21,268 nt of DNA from Candidatus Puniceispirillum sp. (GTDB lineage: Bacteria; Pseudomonadota; Alphaproteobacteria; Puniceispirillales; Puniceispirillaceae): the NCBI GenBank assembly GCA_016780525.1, contig JADHLR010000012.1, forward strand, positions 1 through 21,268, read 5' to 3'. This document shows positions 1 through 7,640 of this stretch, piece after piece. The notes under the pieces are model-generated. The model was given only the letters and a program-made list of their open reading frames with translations, had not been told where the DNA came from and ran no database searches. The position numbers were made by a program, and so were the translations under genes. The first letter of the stretch is position 1. Each line of letters begins with the position of its first letter.

Positions 1-420
1 ATCCGCCGGCACCACCAGCTCAAACTCAACCACCGGCAACAGCCGGGCACGATCGGTGTTAAATCCGGTTTTATAGCCGAATGCCTCATTCGACAACACG
101 TTATCATTGGTGTCCAAAATGGCCGTCATCATCGGCACAACGGCGATATCAGCAGCTGCATTCTGCGCCAGATCGCGGGTCATTTTCAGACCGACTTTGA
201 CCTCCATCAGGATGCTACCATCGGCCTCAGCTGTGCATTGCGACCGCACCCCATTCAGACGAACATCGACTGTTTGTTTTTGTTCATCGGTCAGCACAAA
301 TGCCCGCGCCCCTTCGACCGGCGCGCTGAGTGGGGGGCAAAACACCAATTCATCTTTAGATGAACAGGACGCCAGAAACACGAGACTGCCAAGCATGGCC
401 GGGATGAAGAGCTTTTTCAT
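1..420 (-). CDS. putative lipoprotein of unknown function, 3' end cut by window edge
   Basis: The frame is open from an ATG at 418-420 to the left edge, giving 140 residues without a stop. It begins with a short positive n-region and a hydrophobic stretch ending in a lipobox (Leu-Ala-Ser-Cys, Cys19). It should therefore be a lipoprotein; Ser rather than Asp at +2 would permit transport to the outer membrane. The mature part has two more cysteines (28, 62) that could form a disulfide, alternating polar and hydrophobic residues typical of beta structure, and no recognised domain. Its spacing of an early Cys-Pro and a later Gly-x-x-x-x-Cys reminds me of small alphaproteobacterial hypothetical lipoproteins, but I cannot name a family. 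It is divergent from ispH across 72 bp, and no Shine-Dalgarno precedes the ATG (see the promoter at 427-455). Confidence 0.75.
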   Translation of the reverse strand, partial: MKKLFIPAMLGSLVFLASCSSKDELVFCPPLSAPVEGARAFVLTDEQKQTVDVRLNGVRSQCTAEADGSILMEVKVGLKMTRDLAQNAAADIAVVPMMTAILDTNDNVLSNEAFGYKTGFNTDRARLLPVVEFELVVPAD

Positions 421-426
421 AAGGCG

Positions 427-455
427 ATGATAGCGGTTTTTTTACAGAACAGCAA
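427..455 (-). promoter_or_regulatory. candidate sigma70-type promoter for the lipoprotein, leaderless geometry
   Basis: On the minus strand a -35 box TTGCTG (450-455) is followed after exactly 17 bp by TATCAT (427-432). The -10 box ends 6 nt before the ATG at 420, so transcription would start at or next to the A of the start codon. No Shine-Dalgarno is present, which fits a leaderless message. A TTGAC-C box (456-461) pointing the other way could serve ispH, but its matching -10 region (479-485) is poor. Confidence 0.5.
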
Positions 456-492
456 TTGACCTAAACACCCGAAACAGGCAACAAAAGAACCT

Positions 493-1437
493 ATGAAAAA
501 AATTGCAAAAAAACTGACACTCGCAGCCCCGCGTGGGTTTTGTGCAGGCGTCGACCGCGCCGTTAAAATTGTCGAGGTGGCGCTGGAGAAATTTGGCACA
601 CCTGTCTATGTCCGGCATGAAATCGTACATAACAAAACGGTGGTGGATGGGCTTGCCGCAAAAGGCGCTGTTTTTGTTGAAGAGCTTGATGAGGTGCCCA
701 GCGGCGCGCCTGTGGTGTTTTCTGCGCATGGTGTGTCCCGGGCTGTGGTTGCCGACGCTGATCAACGTCAGATGATTGCTGTTGATGCCACCTGCCCGCT
801 GGTCACCAAAGTGCATATCGAGGCCAGACGGCATGCCGACAATCATCGGCACTTACTGCTGATCGGGCATGCCGGCCATCCCGAAGTCGAAGGCACAATG
901 GGGCAAGTGGATGCGTCACAGGTGACCCTTATCGAAACCGCCGAAGACGCCCGCACGGTGCAACCACCAACCGGCAGCAATCTGGCTTTTGCGACACAAA
1001 CAACGCTTTCAGTGGATGATACCGCCGAAATTATTTCAATTTTGCAGTTTCGCTTTCCGGATATCACCGGCCCGCGTGGCGAGGATATTTGCTATGCCAC
1101 GACGAACCGTCAGAAAGCGGTCAAAGATATGGCCAGTGATGTTGATCTGATGCTGGTGATCGGTGCCGCAAACTCGTCAAATTCACAACGTCTTGTCGAA
1201 GTTGCAAAGCTTGCCGGGGCTGATGACGCCATGCTGATTGCTGACAAACACGCCATCGATTGGGGGCGCACCGACAAAGCCAGCCATATTGGCCTGTCAG
1301 CTGGTGCCTCTGCCCCGGAAAGTCTGGTGCAGGATGTGATTCAAACTCTGGCTGAACGCTATGATTTGCAGGTGACTGAACATGGCCATATCCGGGAAAC
1401 TGTGAACTTCAAGCTGCCACCAATTTTAACACATTGA
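493..1437 (+). CDS. ispH: 4-hydroxy-3-methylbut-2-enyl diphosphate reductase (IspH/LytB)
   Basis: The enzyme catalyses the last step of the MEP pathway, reducing HMBPP to IPP and DMAPP with a cytosolic 4Fe-4S cluster. All three cluster cysteines are visible: Cys17 in Pro-Arg-Gly-Phe-Cys-Ala-Gly, Cys101 in Asp-Ala-Thr-Cys-Pro, and Cys200 in Asp-Ile-Cys-Tyr-Ala-Thr-Thr-Asn-Arg. The substrate-binding His46 (His-Glu-Ile-Val-His-Asn), His129 and Glu131 (Gly-His-Pro-Glu) are also present. Length (314 aa) is normal for the family. It is the first gene of an ispH-thrB-rnhA run on the plus strand, with 15 bp to thrB. The ATG at 493 puts the first Cys at the usual distance from the N-terminus; the region just upstream has no strong Shine-Dalgarno. 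Confidence 0.97.
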   Translation: MKKIAKKLTLAAPRGFCAGVDRAVKIVEVALEKFGTPVYVRHEIVHNKTVVDGLAAKGAVFVEELDEVPSGAPVVFSAHGVSRAVVADADQRQMIAVDATCPLVTKVHIEARRHADNHRHLLLIGHAGHPEVEGTMGQVDASQVTLIETAEDARTVQPPTGSNLAFATQTTLSVDDTAEIISILQFRFPDITGPRGEDICYATTNRQKAVKDMASDVDLMLVIGAANSSNSQRLVEVAKLAGADDAMLIADKHAIDWGRTDKASHIGLSAGASAPESLVQDVIQTLAERYDLQVTEHGHIRETVNFKLPPILTH

Positions 1438-1452
1438 TTCTGAGAGACCCGC

Positions 1453-2442
1453 ATGGCGGTTTACACAACAGTTGATGACACAACGCTGCATGCATTTTTA
1501 GCAGGCTATGATGTTGGTGATGTTCTGAGCTTTGCCGGCATTGCCGAAGGTGTCGAAAACTCCAACTATTTACTGCGAACGACAAAAGCCAATTACATTC
1601 TGACGCTCTATGAAAAACGGGTGGATGCCGATGACTTGCCGTTTTTTATCGAGTTGATGACGCATCTGTCCGACGCTGGTATGAATTGCCCGGTGCCGTT
1701 GGCGGCGCGTAATGGCCGCATATTGCATGACATTGCCGGCCGGCATTGTGCGCTATTTTCGTTTCTTGATGGCACATTTTCGCGCTTTCCAAACCGCGCC
1801 AAATGCCGTGCGTTAGGTGCCAGCCTTGCCGAACTTCATCTCAAGGCACAAGGTGTATCGCGGCGCCGCGCCAATGCGCTTGGCCCGGCTTCATGGACAA
1901 CGCTGCTGACCAGTATTGGTGCCGACGCCGATATTCTTGGCACAGGGATGTATGACACCATTACCGGGCGTTTGCAGCAGATTCTGCAACACTGGCCAGA
2001 CGATTTACCGCATGGGATCATTCACGCAGATCTGTTCCCCAACAATGTTCTTTTTGTTGGCGACAATTTGACCGGCCTGATTGACTTTTATTTCGCCTGT
2101 GAAGACATCCTTGCCTATGACGTCGGGATTTGCCTGAATTCATGGTGTTTTGAGGCTGATGGCAGCTTTAACATGACAAAATCACGCGCCCTTATGCAAG
2201 GCTATGAATCGGTTCGGCCACTGACAGATAAAGAAAAAAGCGCGATCCCGGTATTGGCTGCCGGATCGGCGATGCGGTTTTTCCTGACGCGCCTGTATGA
2301 TTGGATACATACACCAAAGGACGCCTTGGTCAGTCCGAAAGATCCGATGGAATATTGGGCCATTTTACGGTTTCATCAATCGGTATCCGGCATCACGGCT
2401 TATGGAATTGATTTACGCCCACCTGCCGGAGACGCATCGTGA
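1453..2442 (+). CDS. thrB: homoserine kinase, ThrB type II (APH-fold)
   Basis: It phosphorylates homoserine to O-phosphohomoserine, the substrate of threonine synthase (thrC lies at 7637-9046 in this window). It belongs to the choline kinase/aminoglycoside phosphotransferase fold rather than the GHMP-type ThrB of E. coli. The Brenner-like catalytic loop is visible as His191-Ala-Asp193 with Asn198, followed by the metal-binding Asp211-Phe-Tyr. The N-terminal lobe has the Gly-x-Glu-Asn-Ser-Asn-Tyr segment typical of this family. Length is 329 aa, close to the usual 315-330. It follows ispH by 15 bp, and its TGA overlaps the GTG start of rnhA by 4 bp, so translation is probably coupled. The ispH-thrB-rnhA order is conserved in many alphaproteobacteria. 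Confidence 0.93.
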   Translation: MAVYTTVDDTTLHAFLAGYDVGDVLSFAGIAEGVENSNYLLRTTKANYILTLYEKRVDADDLPFFIELMTHLSDAGMNCPVPLAARNGRILHDIAGRHCALFSFLDGTFSRFPNRAKCRALGASLAELHLKAQGVSRRRANALGPASWTTLLTSIGADADILGTGMYDTITGRLQQILQHWPDDLPHGIIHADLFPNNVLFVGDNLTGLIDFYFACEDILAYDVGICLNSWCFEADGSFNMTKSRALMQGYESVRPLTDKEKSAIPVLAAGSAMRFFLTRLYDWIHTPKDALVSPKDPMEYWAILRFHQSVSGITAYGIDLRPPAGDAS

Positions 2443-2891
2443 CAGATCAGCCTGATAATCTTGTGACCATTTTCACTGATGGATCATGTTTGTCGAACCC
2501 CGGGCCAGGTGGGTGGGCGGCGGTTTTGCGCTGGCGTGACAATGAAAAGGAAATTGTTGGCCATGAAGCTGACACCACCAACAACCGGATGGAGCTGAAA
2601 GCCGCGATCATGGGGCTGAACGCTGTGACCCGGGCGATGCCGATCGCGCTGCATACAGATAGCCGGTATGTGATGAATGGCGTGCAGGATTGGATGCCAC
2701 GCTGGAAGGCAAATGGCTGGAAAACCGCCAGCAAAAAGCCGGTAGCGAATCAGGATTTATGGGAACAGCTTGATCAGGCTGTGCAACGCCATGACATCAC
2801 ATGGCACTGGGTCAAAGGCCATGCCGGCAATGAATTCAACGAACGCTGCGACCAGTTGGCGCGCAGCGCTGCCGAATCGATTGCCCGCTAG
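2439..2891 (+). CDS. rnhA: ribonuclease HI
   Basis: It cleaves the RNA strand of RNA:DNA hybrids in the cytosol (primer removal, R-loops). The four catalytic carboxylates are present: Asp14 (Phe-Thr-Asp-Gly-Ser), Glu52 (Asn-Arg-Met-Glu-Leu), Asp74 (His-Thr-Asp-Ser) and Asp138 (Asn-Glu-Arg-Cys-Asp). The conserved His128 of Lys-Gly-His-Ala-Gly and the basic Trp-rich substrate handle around residues 85-100 are also there. Length, 150 aa, is standard. The start is a GTG that overlaps the thrB stop in the string GTGA. The next gene is convergent, with only 15 bp between the two stop codons and no visible terminator in the gap. Confidence 0.96.
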   Translation: MTDQPDNLVTIFTDGSCLSNPGPGGWAAVLRWRDNEKEIVGHEADTTNNRMELKAAIMGLNAVTRAMPIALHTDSRYVMNGVQDWMPRWKANGWKTASKKPVANQDLWEQLDQAVQRHDITWHWVKGHAGNEFNERCDQLARSAAESIAR

Positions 2892-2906
2892 CAGACAGTT
2901 ATTTTG

Positions 2907-3401
2907 CTAGAGATTTGCCAAAACATGCTCGGCGCTTGACACTTCAAATGCACCCGGCTCTTCCATAAACATGGATTGCACCACGCCATTATCGATCACC
3001 ATGGCACAGCGTGCCGCCCGCCGCCCCATAATCGGCCCCATGTCACGTGTGAGTCCCAATGCGTCGGACATTTCAGCATGCCAGTCTGCCATCATATCAA
3101 CAATGCCAATGGCGTTACCGGCCTCGGCCCAGGCGCGCATCACATGCGCATCATTGACCGCCAAACAGGCAATTTTATCAATGCCGGCTTCTTTGATCTT
3201 GTCGGCATGTTTGACAAAGCCGGGCAGATGCTTGGCCGAACAAGTTGGGGTAAACGCTCCGGGAACAACAAAAAGCACAACACGGCAATCGCTGAAATAG
3301 TCGGCAGTTGAAAAGGTGTTGATACCATCATCCAGTTTCATCTGGAAATTGACCTGCGGAATGGTCTGGCCGACAGCAATTGTTTCAACGGGCTGTCTCA
3401 T
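2907..3401 (-). CDS. type II (Prx5-like) peroxiredoxin
   Basis: This is a thiol peroxidase that would reduce H2O2 and organic hydroperoxides using glutaredoxin or thioredoxin. The active-site motif Pro-Gly-Ala-Phe-Thr-Pro-Thr-Cys is at residues 47-54, with peroxidatic Cys54. Cys79 sits before Leu-Ala-Val-Asn-Asp, the same place as the second conserved cysteine of plant PrxII. Arg131 fits the catalytic arginine; Cys39 and Cys132 are extra. Length (164 aa) is typical. The ATG is preceded by GAGG at good spacing. The 79-bp gap to the DsbD-like gene upstream on the same strand carries its own promoter candidate, so it may be transcribed both alone and with that gene. In Rhizobiales a peroxiredoxin also lies near rnhA, as I recall; here it is convergent to it. 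Confidence 0.92.
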   Translation of the reverse strand: MRQPVETIAVGQTIPQVNFQMKLDDGINTFSTADYFSDCRVVLFVVPGAFTPTCSAKHLPGFVKHADKIKEAGIDKIACLAVNDAHVMRAWAEAGNAIGIVDMMADWHAEMSDALGLTRDMGPIMGRRAARCAMVIDNGVVQSMFMEEPGAFEVSSAEHVLANL

Positions 3402-3451
3402 AAAGCGATATCCTCTGATTTATTTTTGCGGTGAATTTAGGCGAACTGCCT

Positions 3452-3478
3452 TTTATACCGGCATTGACGGGGGTGCAA
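3452..3478 (-). promoter_or_regulatory. candidate promoter for the peroxiredoxin gene
   Basis: Reading the minus strand in the gap after the DsbD-like gene, TTGCAC (3473-3478) is followed after 15 bp by TATAAA (3452-3457). The -10 box is good and the spacer is short. Predicted transcription would begin about 45 nt before the ATG, leaving a normal leader with the GAGG ribosome site. Confidence 0.4.
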
Positions 3479-3480
3479 GC

Positions 3481-5676
3481 CTATAGATTGTCAGACCCCG
3501 TCATGGCTTTGTTCAGGGCTGCCAGCACCGCGTCAGAGGTCAGCAATTCGCCCAGCTGGATACCGTCTACGGCATGCGGTCCATAGACAATATTGAACGG
3601 GATACCATAGCGTTGATAGGCGGCCAGAAACGCCGCAATATCATCATTTGGACGCGTCCAATCAGCTTGCAACAGCACCAATTGACCCGCATCAACCAAC
3701 TGCCGCAGATAGGGCGCAACCGGCGCCTGCTCTATCACCAGTGATTTATTCGCCGTACAGGTTATGCACCAGGCCGCTGTGACGTCGACAAAGACAGTCT
3801 TTCCGGAATCAACAAGCAGCCCGATCATCGCCGGTTGCCAGTCCTGCCAGACCACAGACACACCCCCATCGTCATTTGCTTGCCGGTAATCTGCCGCCAT
3901 TTTTGGCCCGAGCATGGTCAGAAGCTGCGGCGGGGCGGCCAGAAGCCCGACCACCAACACGGCACCAACAAGCGACAATAAGCGCGGCGATAAGCGCTGC
4001 AAGGGGCGCGACACGGCCCGGCTGGTTCCGCTTAGCCCGAAAATGATCATGATCACCCCGGCGGTCAGCAGGCCTGTCATCAAACCGCCCGTAATGGCGA
4101 ATAGAATTGACCCCAGCCACAGCGCTGTGCCAGCCAGCAATAACGCCAGAATACGTTTCAGCCAGACCATCCATGGCCCCGGTTTCGGCAACGCGCTGAT
4201 CAGGCCGGGCGCCAGTATAATCAACATCCATGGTGTCGCCAGACCCATCCCAAGCGCGATAAAAATACCAAATAATTCGGCTATTGACCCGGTCAATGCA
4301 ACACCAACCGCAACCCCGACAAATGGCGCCGAACAGGGCGTTGCCAGTATCGTCGCCAACATGCCTGTTAAAAAGTCACCGGCGGCAAGGCGGCGCGGCG
4401 ATGCAGCCCCCCCAAAGCCACCCGTCAAACGGTGCGCAAAGGCCGGAACCGGCAACACCAACCGGTCGAGCATGGCCAGCACAAACACCCCTAACAACAG
4501 CATCATCACGCTGAGGAATAACGGGCTTTGGAACTGTATCCCCCAGCCAATTTGTGCGCCAGCCAGACGCATCGCTGCAAGGGCTGCGGCTAACAATATA
4601 AAACTCGTCACAATGCCCGCTGCCGCAGCCAGAAACCTGATGCGCACCAATGATTTTTGCTGGCCGGCGGATTCAATAACCGAGCCAAGTTTAATGGCCA
4701 GCACTGGCAACACACAGGGCATCAAATTCAAAATTAATCCGCCAAGCCAGGCCAGAGCAAATATCATCCAGCCAGCATCATTTGCCGATATATCCGGTTC
4801 CGGGGTGGGGGTGGGTGCGGTGATGGTGAATGACTGCTCGGCAAACTGATCACCGGCAATAATGGTTGCGGTGATGTCGCGCCCAATAAGATCCAGCGGC
4901 GTCGATGTTTCAATCGCAATCACCGCATCAGTCCCGTTCATTCGCGGCTTTTTAAAGGCAACACCGGCAACGCCCTCAATGAAAATATCATCAATGGCCA
5001 GCGGTGCGGCAAATTGCATATGCAGCGCATCTGCTGCCTGCCAGACCCGTTCAACGACGAATAACGGGTTGTCGCCGGCTTGCCGTGGCACCAGCGCTGT
5101 CGCCTGCGCAATGGCGCGGGAATCACCTGTTGGCGATGCCGGGCCGGCCGGCATTGTCAAAGCGACGCTGCCGCCAAGTGGCACGCAAATATCGGCGCAG
5201 ACAAGCGCCTCAATCTGACCACGCAGCTGGATGCTGCTGCCCGGACGATGGCCGCTCACCTGCAGCGGCAGAATAACCGCGCTGTCATAGCCAAAATTAT
5301 CAAAACCAAACGCATTGAAACGTTTTGGGACGGGCCATTTTATCTGGCTGATTACCGCATCACCATCCGCCAGCAAATCGATCGCTGGCGGCAAGCCTGC
5401 CTCGCCCGGGGTGCGCCAGTAAATTTTCCAGCCCGGCGCCAACCGAAATTCCAGCGCCAGCGGTAACACCTGTAAATCGCCCGTCGCGCTTACCGAAGAA
5501 ATCAGCCGCGCCTCGCCAATCGCCGGATCGCCAACCCAATTGCTGTGCAATGTGGTCGCAACAGACGGCGATGCGGCGGCGATGCAAAACACCACAAACA
5601 ACGCCATTCGCGCTATCAACCGGCGCAGTTTAAGACGAACTGAATGACCGGAATAGTCTCGGCAGTGTGCCATCAT
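3481..5676 (-). CDS. DsbD/ScsB-type transmembrane thiol:disulfide reductase
   Basis: It probably carries reducing power from cytosolic thioredoxin across the inner membrane to periplasmic partners. The full DsbD architecture is visible. A signal-anchor lies near residues 20-40. A periplasmic N-terminal domain has Cys160 and Cys164 (Cys-Ala-Asp-Ile-Cys-Val-Pro). A membrane core at about 300-585 has Cys321 (Leu-Met-Pro-Cys-Val-Leu-Pro) and Cys448 (Ala-Thr-Pro-Cys-Ser-Ala-Pro). A C-terminal thioredoxin domain has Cys637-Ile-Thr-Cys640. The large N-terminal domain (about 250 aa) and the total of 731 aa fit ScsB-like proteins better than E. coli DsbD (about 565 aa). The ATG pair at 5671-5676 follows GGAG with 7 nt spacing, which supports this start. 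No ScsC/ScsD or other thiol partner is adjacent except the downstream peroxiredoxin. Cytochrome c maturation or copper-protein assembly are possible roles. Confidence 0.9.
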   Translation of the reverse strand: MMAHCRDYSGHSVRLKLRRLIARMALFVVFCIAAASPSVATTLHSNWVGDPAIGEARLISSVSATGDLQVLPLALEFRLAPGWKIYWRTPGEAGLPPAIDLLADGDAVISQIKWPVPKRFNAFGFDNFGYDSAVILPLQVSGHRPGSSIQLRGQIEALVCADICVPLGGSVALTMPAGPASPTGDSRAIAQATALVPRQAGDNPLFVVERVWQAADALHMQFAAPLAIDDIFIEGVAGVAFKKPRMNGTDAVIAIETSTPLDLIGRDITATIIAGDQFAEQSFTITAPTPTPEPDISANDAGWMIFALAWLGGLILNLMPCVLPVLAIKLGSVIESAGQQKSLVRIRFLAAAAGIVTSFILLAAALAAMRLAGAQIGWGIQFQSPLFLSVMMLLLGVFVLAMLDRLVLPVPAFAHRLTGGFGGAASPRRLAAGDFLTGMLATILATPCSAPFVGVAVGVALTGSIAELFGIFIALGMGLATPWMLIILAPGLISALPKPGPWMVWLKRILALLLAGTALWLGSILFAITGGLMTGLLTAGVIMIIFGLSGTSRAVSRPLQRLSPRLLSLVGAVLVVGLLAAPPQLLTMLGPKMAADYRQANDDGGVSVVWQDWQPAMIGLLVDSGKTVFVDVTAAWCITCTANKSLVIEQAPVAPYLRQLVDAGQLVLLQADWTRPNDDIAAFLAAYQRYGIPFNIVYGPHAVDGIQLGELLTSDAVLAALNKAMTGSDNL

Positions 5677-5760
5677 TAATGCGCTCCAAGATGCATGCCA
5701 GCCGGGTCTGAAACCACAGTTTTGCTTTACCTGAACTATGATTGATGTCTAGTCTAAATA

Positions 5761-6381
5761 ATGGTGTTCAGAAAAGATACAAGCGGCGCCGTGAAATCTT
5801 TCGATAGCGCCAGCATGACCCACCAGACTGGCAGTCTGCAGGGTCATCTGCTTGTTGCGCACCCACAAATCGATGATGGACGGTTTGCCAGAGCGGTCAT
5901 TGTCATGTGTCAGCATGATGATAAATCGGCAATGGGTGTGGTCATCAACCACCGGGCTGCCCGGATGAATCTTGGCAAGCTTTATGCGACGCTGGATATT
6001 GGCGCGCCGCGGTTTTGTGCCGACCAGCCGGTGCATATTGGCGGGCCGGTTGAGAGTAATCGCGGCTTTGTTCTGCATTCCCAGGATCATATGCTGCCGG
6101 GAAGCCTGCCCGTGACACATGAAATCGGGCTGACATCGAGCATTGAAATTTTGCGCGATATCACCAATGGCACAGGCCCGACACATTCGATTGTGTCACT
6201 GGGCTGCGCTGGTTGGCATGCCGGCCAGCTGGAAGATGAATTGGCAGCAAATGTCTGGCTATCGATGCCGGCGACAAGTGATTTGGTGTTTCGTGATGAC
6301 ACAAGTGACATCTGGAAAGATGCCTATAGATTATTAGGCGTCGACCCGGTGCATTTTGTCAGCGATACAGGCAGCGCCTAG
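5761..6381 (+). CDS. YqgE/AlgH family protein (DUF179)
   Basis: Recognised from the family's N-terminal Gly-x-Leu-Leu-Val-Ala-His-Pro, the Ala-Met-Gly-Val-Val-Ile-Asn segment (about residues 57-63), the Gly-Gly-Pro-Val turn (93-96) and the later Gly-Cys-Ala-Gly-Trp-x-x-Gly-Gln-Leu-Glu-x-Glu motif. The protein is small and cytosolic; its biochemical role is unknown (AlgH was named from alginate regulation in Pseudomonas). At 206 aa it is slightly longer than usual. An in-frame Met at residue 19 (5815) just before the conserved core is an alternative start, and neither start has a good Shine-Dalgarno. It is divergent from the DsbD-like gene across 84 bp, and its TAG stop overlaps the TAG of the M16 peptidase in the 4-bp palindrome CTAG. 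Confidence 0.9.
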   Translation: MVFRKDTSGAVKSFDSASMTHQTGSLQGHLLVAHPQIDDGRFARAVIVMCQHDDKSAMGVVINHRAARMNLGKLYATLDIGAPRFCADQPVHIGGPVESNRGFVLHSQDHMLPGSLPVTHEIGLTSSIEILRDITNGTGPTHSIVSLGCAGWHAGQLEDELAANVWLSMPATSDLVFRDDTSDIWKDAYRLLGVDPVHFVSDTGSA

Positions 6382-7640
6382 GCCGACAGACGCGCCGCCA
6401 GATCGGCATTATCCATCAACGCCGTCGGCGGGCCAACACAGGCAAGAGACGGGCTGTTATTGGTGATCAGCTGCGCCGCCATATCACGCACCGCATTTTC
6501 GTCCACTTCATCAATCGCCGCTAATAAAGCGGCATCATCCTGTGGCGCGCCAAACAGCATAATCTGTCTGGCCAGAGCGTCACCGCAATTTGACACGGAC
6601 TCGCGGCTCATTAACAGGCCGGCGCGCAATTGCGCCTTTGCCCGCGCCACTTCATCAGATGTCATCGCATGCGCAATATTGGCCAGTTCATCTACCGCCA
6701 CCGACAGCATTTCATTTGCCTGATGCGCCGAGGTGCCCGCATATACCGAAAAACACCCGCTGTCAGAATAGAGCGCGGCAAACGAAAAAATCGAATAGCA
6801 CAAGCCACGCTGCTCACGCACCTGCTGGAACAACCGCGATGACATGCCGCCACCATATAACGTCGACAACGCCATCAGGGCGAATCTGTCCGGCGCCGTG
6901 GCGGCTTTTGCTGGCAACCCGAAAACGATATGCGATTGTTCCAGATCACGTTCGATAATTTGACGGCCAGCTGTCCAGCATGGCGGCGTACGGCTGGCTG
7001 TCTGCGCATTGGCAAGATTGCCAAGACACGCATCAATTCGCCGAACAATATCATCATGCTGCACCGCCCCGGATGCGACCACAAGCATCTGTTCGGCTCC
7101 ATAAAATCTGTGCATGAAACCATTCAGGTCGGCACGCTGAAAACGCGAAACACTGTCAACTGTGCCCAGAATGGGGCGCCCCAGATTATGCGTGTCGTAA
7201 CAGGCCGAAGCAAACAGATCAAAAACCAGATCATCTGGTGTGTCGAGCGATTGACCAATTTCCTGAATGATCACCCCTCGCTCGCGCTCAATTTCAACAT
7301 CGGGCAATGTCGATTGGGTGACGATATCTGTCAGAATATCAATGCCAAGATCAAGATGTTCGGGCAATAGCCGCAAATAATACGCTGTTTCTTCGCGGCT
7401 TGTATGGGCATTCATAAAGCCACCCACATTTTCAACCTCGGTGGCGATGGTCTGTGCATCGCGCCGTTCTGTTCCTTTAAACGCCATATGTTCAAGCATA
7501 TGCGCGATGCCCTGCTCATGTGGCGCTTCATCACGCGCCCCGGCATTCACCCAGATGCCGATCGACACGGTTGTTGCATGCGGCATCTCGCGGGTCGCCA
7601 CGCGTAGCCCGTTTGGCAGATGGCTGAGTTGTGCTTTCAT
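6378..7640 (-). CDS. M16 family zinc metallopeptidase (mitochondrial processing peptidase-like)
   Basis: This inverzincin protease is related to the beta subunit of the mitochondrial processing peptidase. The inverted zinc motif His47-Met-Leu-Glu-His51 and the downstream ligand Glu127 (in an Ile-Glu-Arg-Glu-Arg context) are all present, so it should be catalytically active. The C-terminal half holds the usual inactive second M16 domain, with Gly-Gly-Gly-Met-Ser-Ser-Arg-Leu-Phe-Gln. Length 420 aa is standard, and there is no signal peptide, so it is probably cytosolic. Its ATG overlaps the thrC stop (ATGA), so it is translationally coupled to thrC. The thrC-M16 pairing is widespread in alphaproteobacteria, and its reason is not understood. 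It is the last gene of the long cox-thr run. Confidence 0.95.
   Translation of the reverse strand: MKAQLSHLPNGLRVATREMPHATTVSIGIWVNAGARDEAPHEQGIAHMLEHMAFKGTERRDAQTIATEVENVGGFMNAHTSREETAYYLRLLPEHLDLGIDILTDIVTQSTLPDVEIERERGVIIQEIGQSLDTPDDLVFDLFASACYDTHNLGRPILGTVDSVSRFQRADLNGFMHRFYGAEQMLVVASGAVQHDDIVRRIDACLGNLANAQTASRTPPCWTAGRQIIERDLEQSHIVFGLPAKAATAPDRFALMALSTLYGGGMSSRLFQQVREQRGLCYSIFSFAALYSDSGCFSVYAGTSAHQANEMLSVAVDELANIAHAMTSDEVARAKAQLRAGLLMSRESVSNCGDALARQIMLFGAPQDDAALLAAIDEVDENAVRDMAAQLITNNSPSLACVGPPTALMDNADLAARLSA

Noticed and set aside
3914..4849. 311-codon open frame on the plus strand
   Set aside because: It lies wholly antisense to the membrane core of the DsbD-like gene. Its composition (Pro, Asn, Arg and Ala rich, low complexity) is what the reverse strand of a membrane-protein gene gives.
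5737..5742. TATGAT as a -10 box for yqgE
   Set aside because: A good hexamer, but there is no acceptable -35 box at 16-18 bp upstream, so I do not call a promoter.
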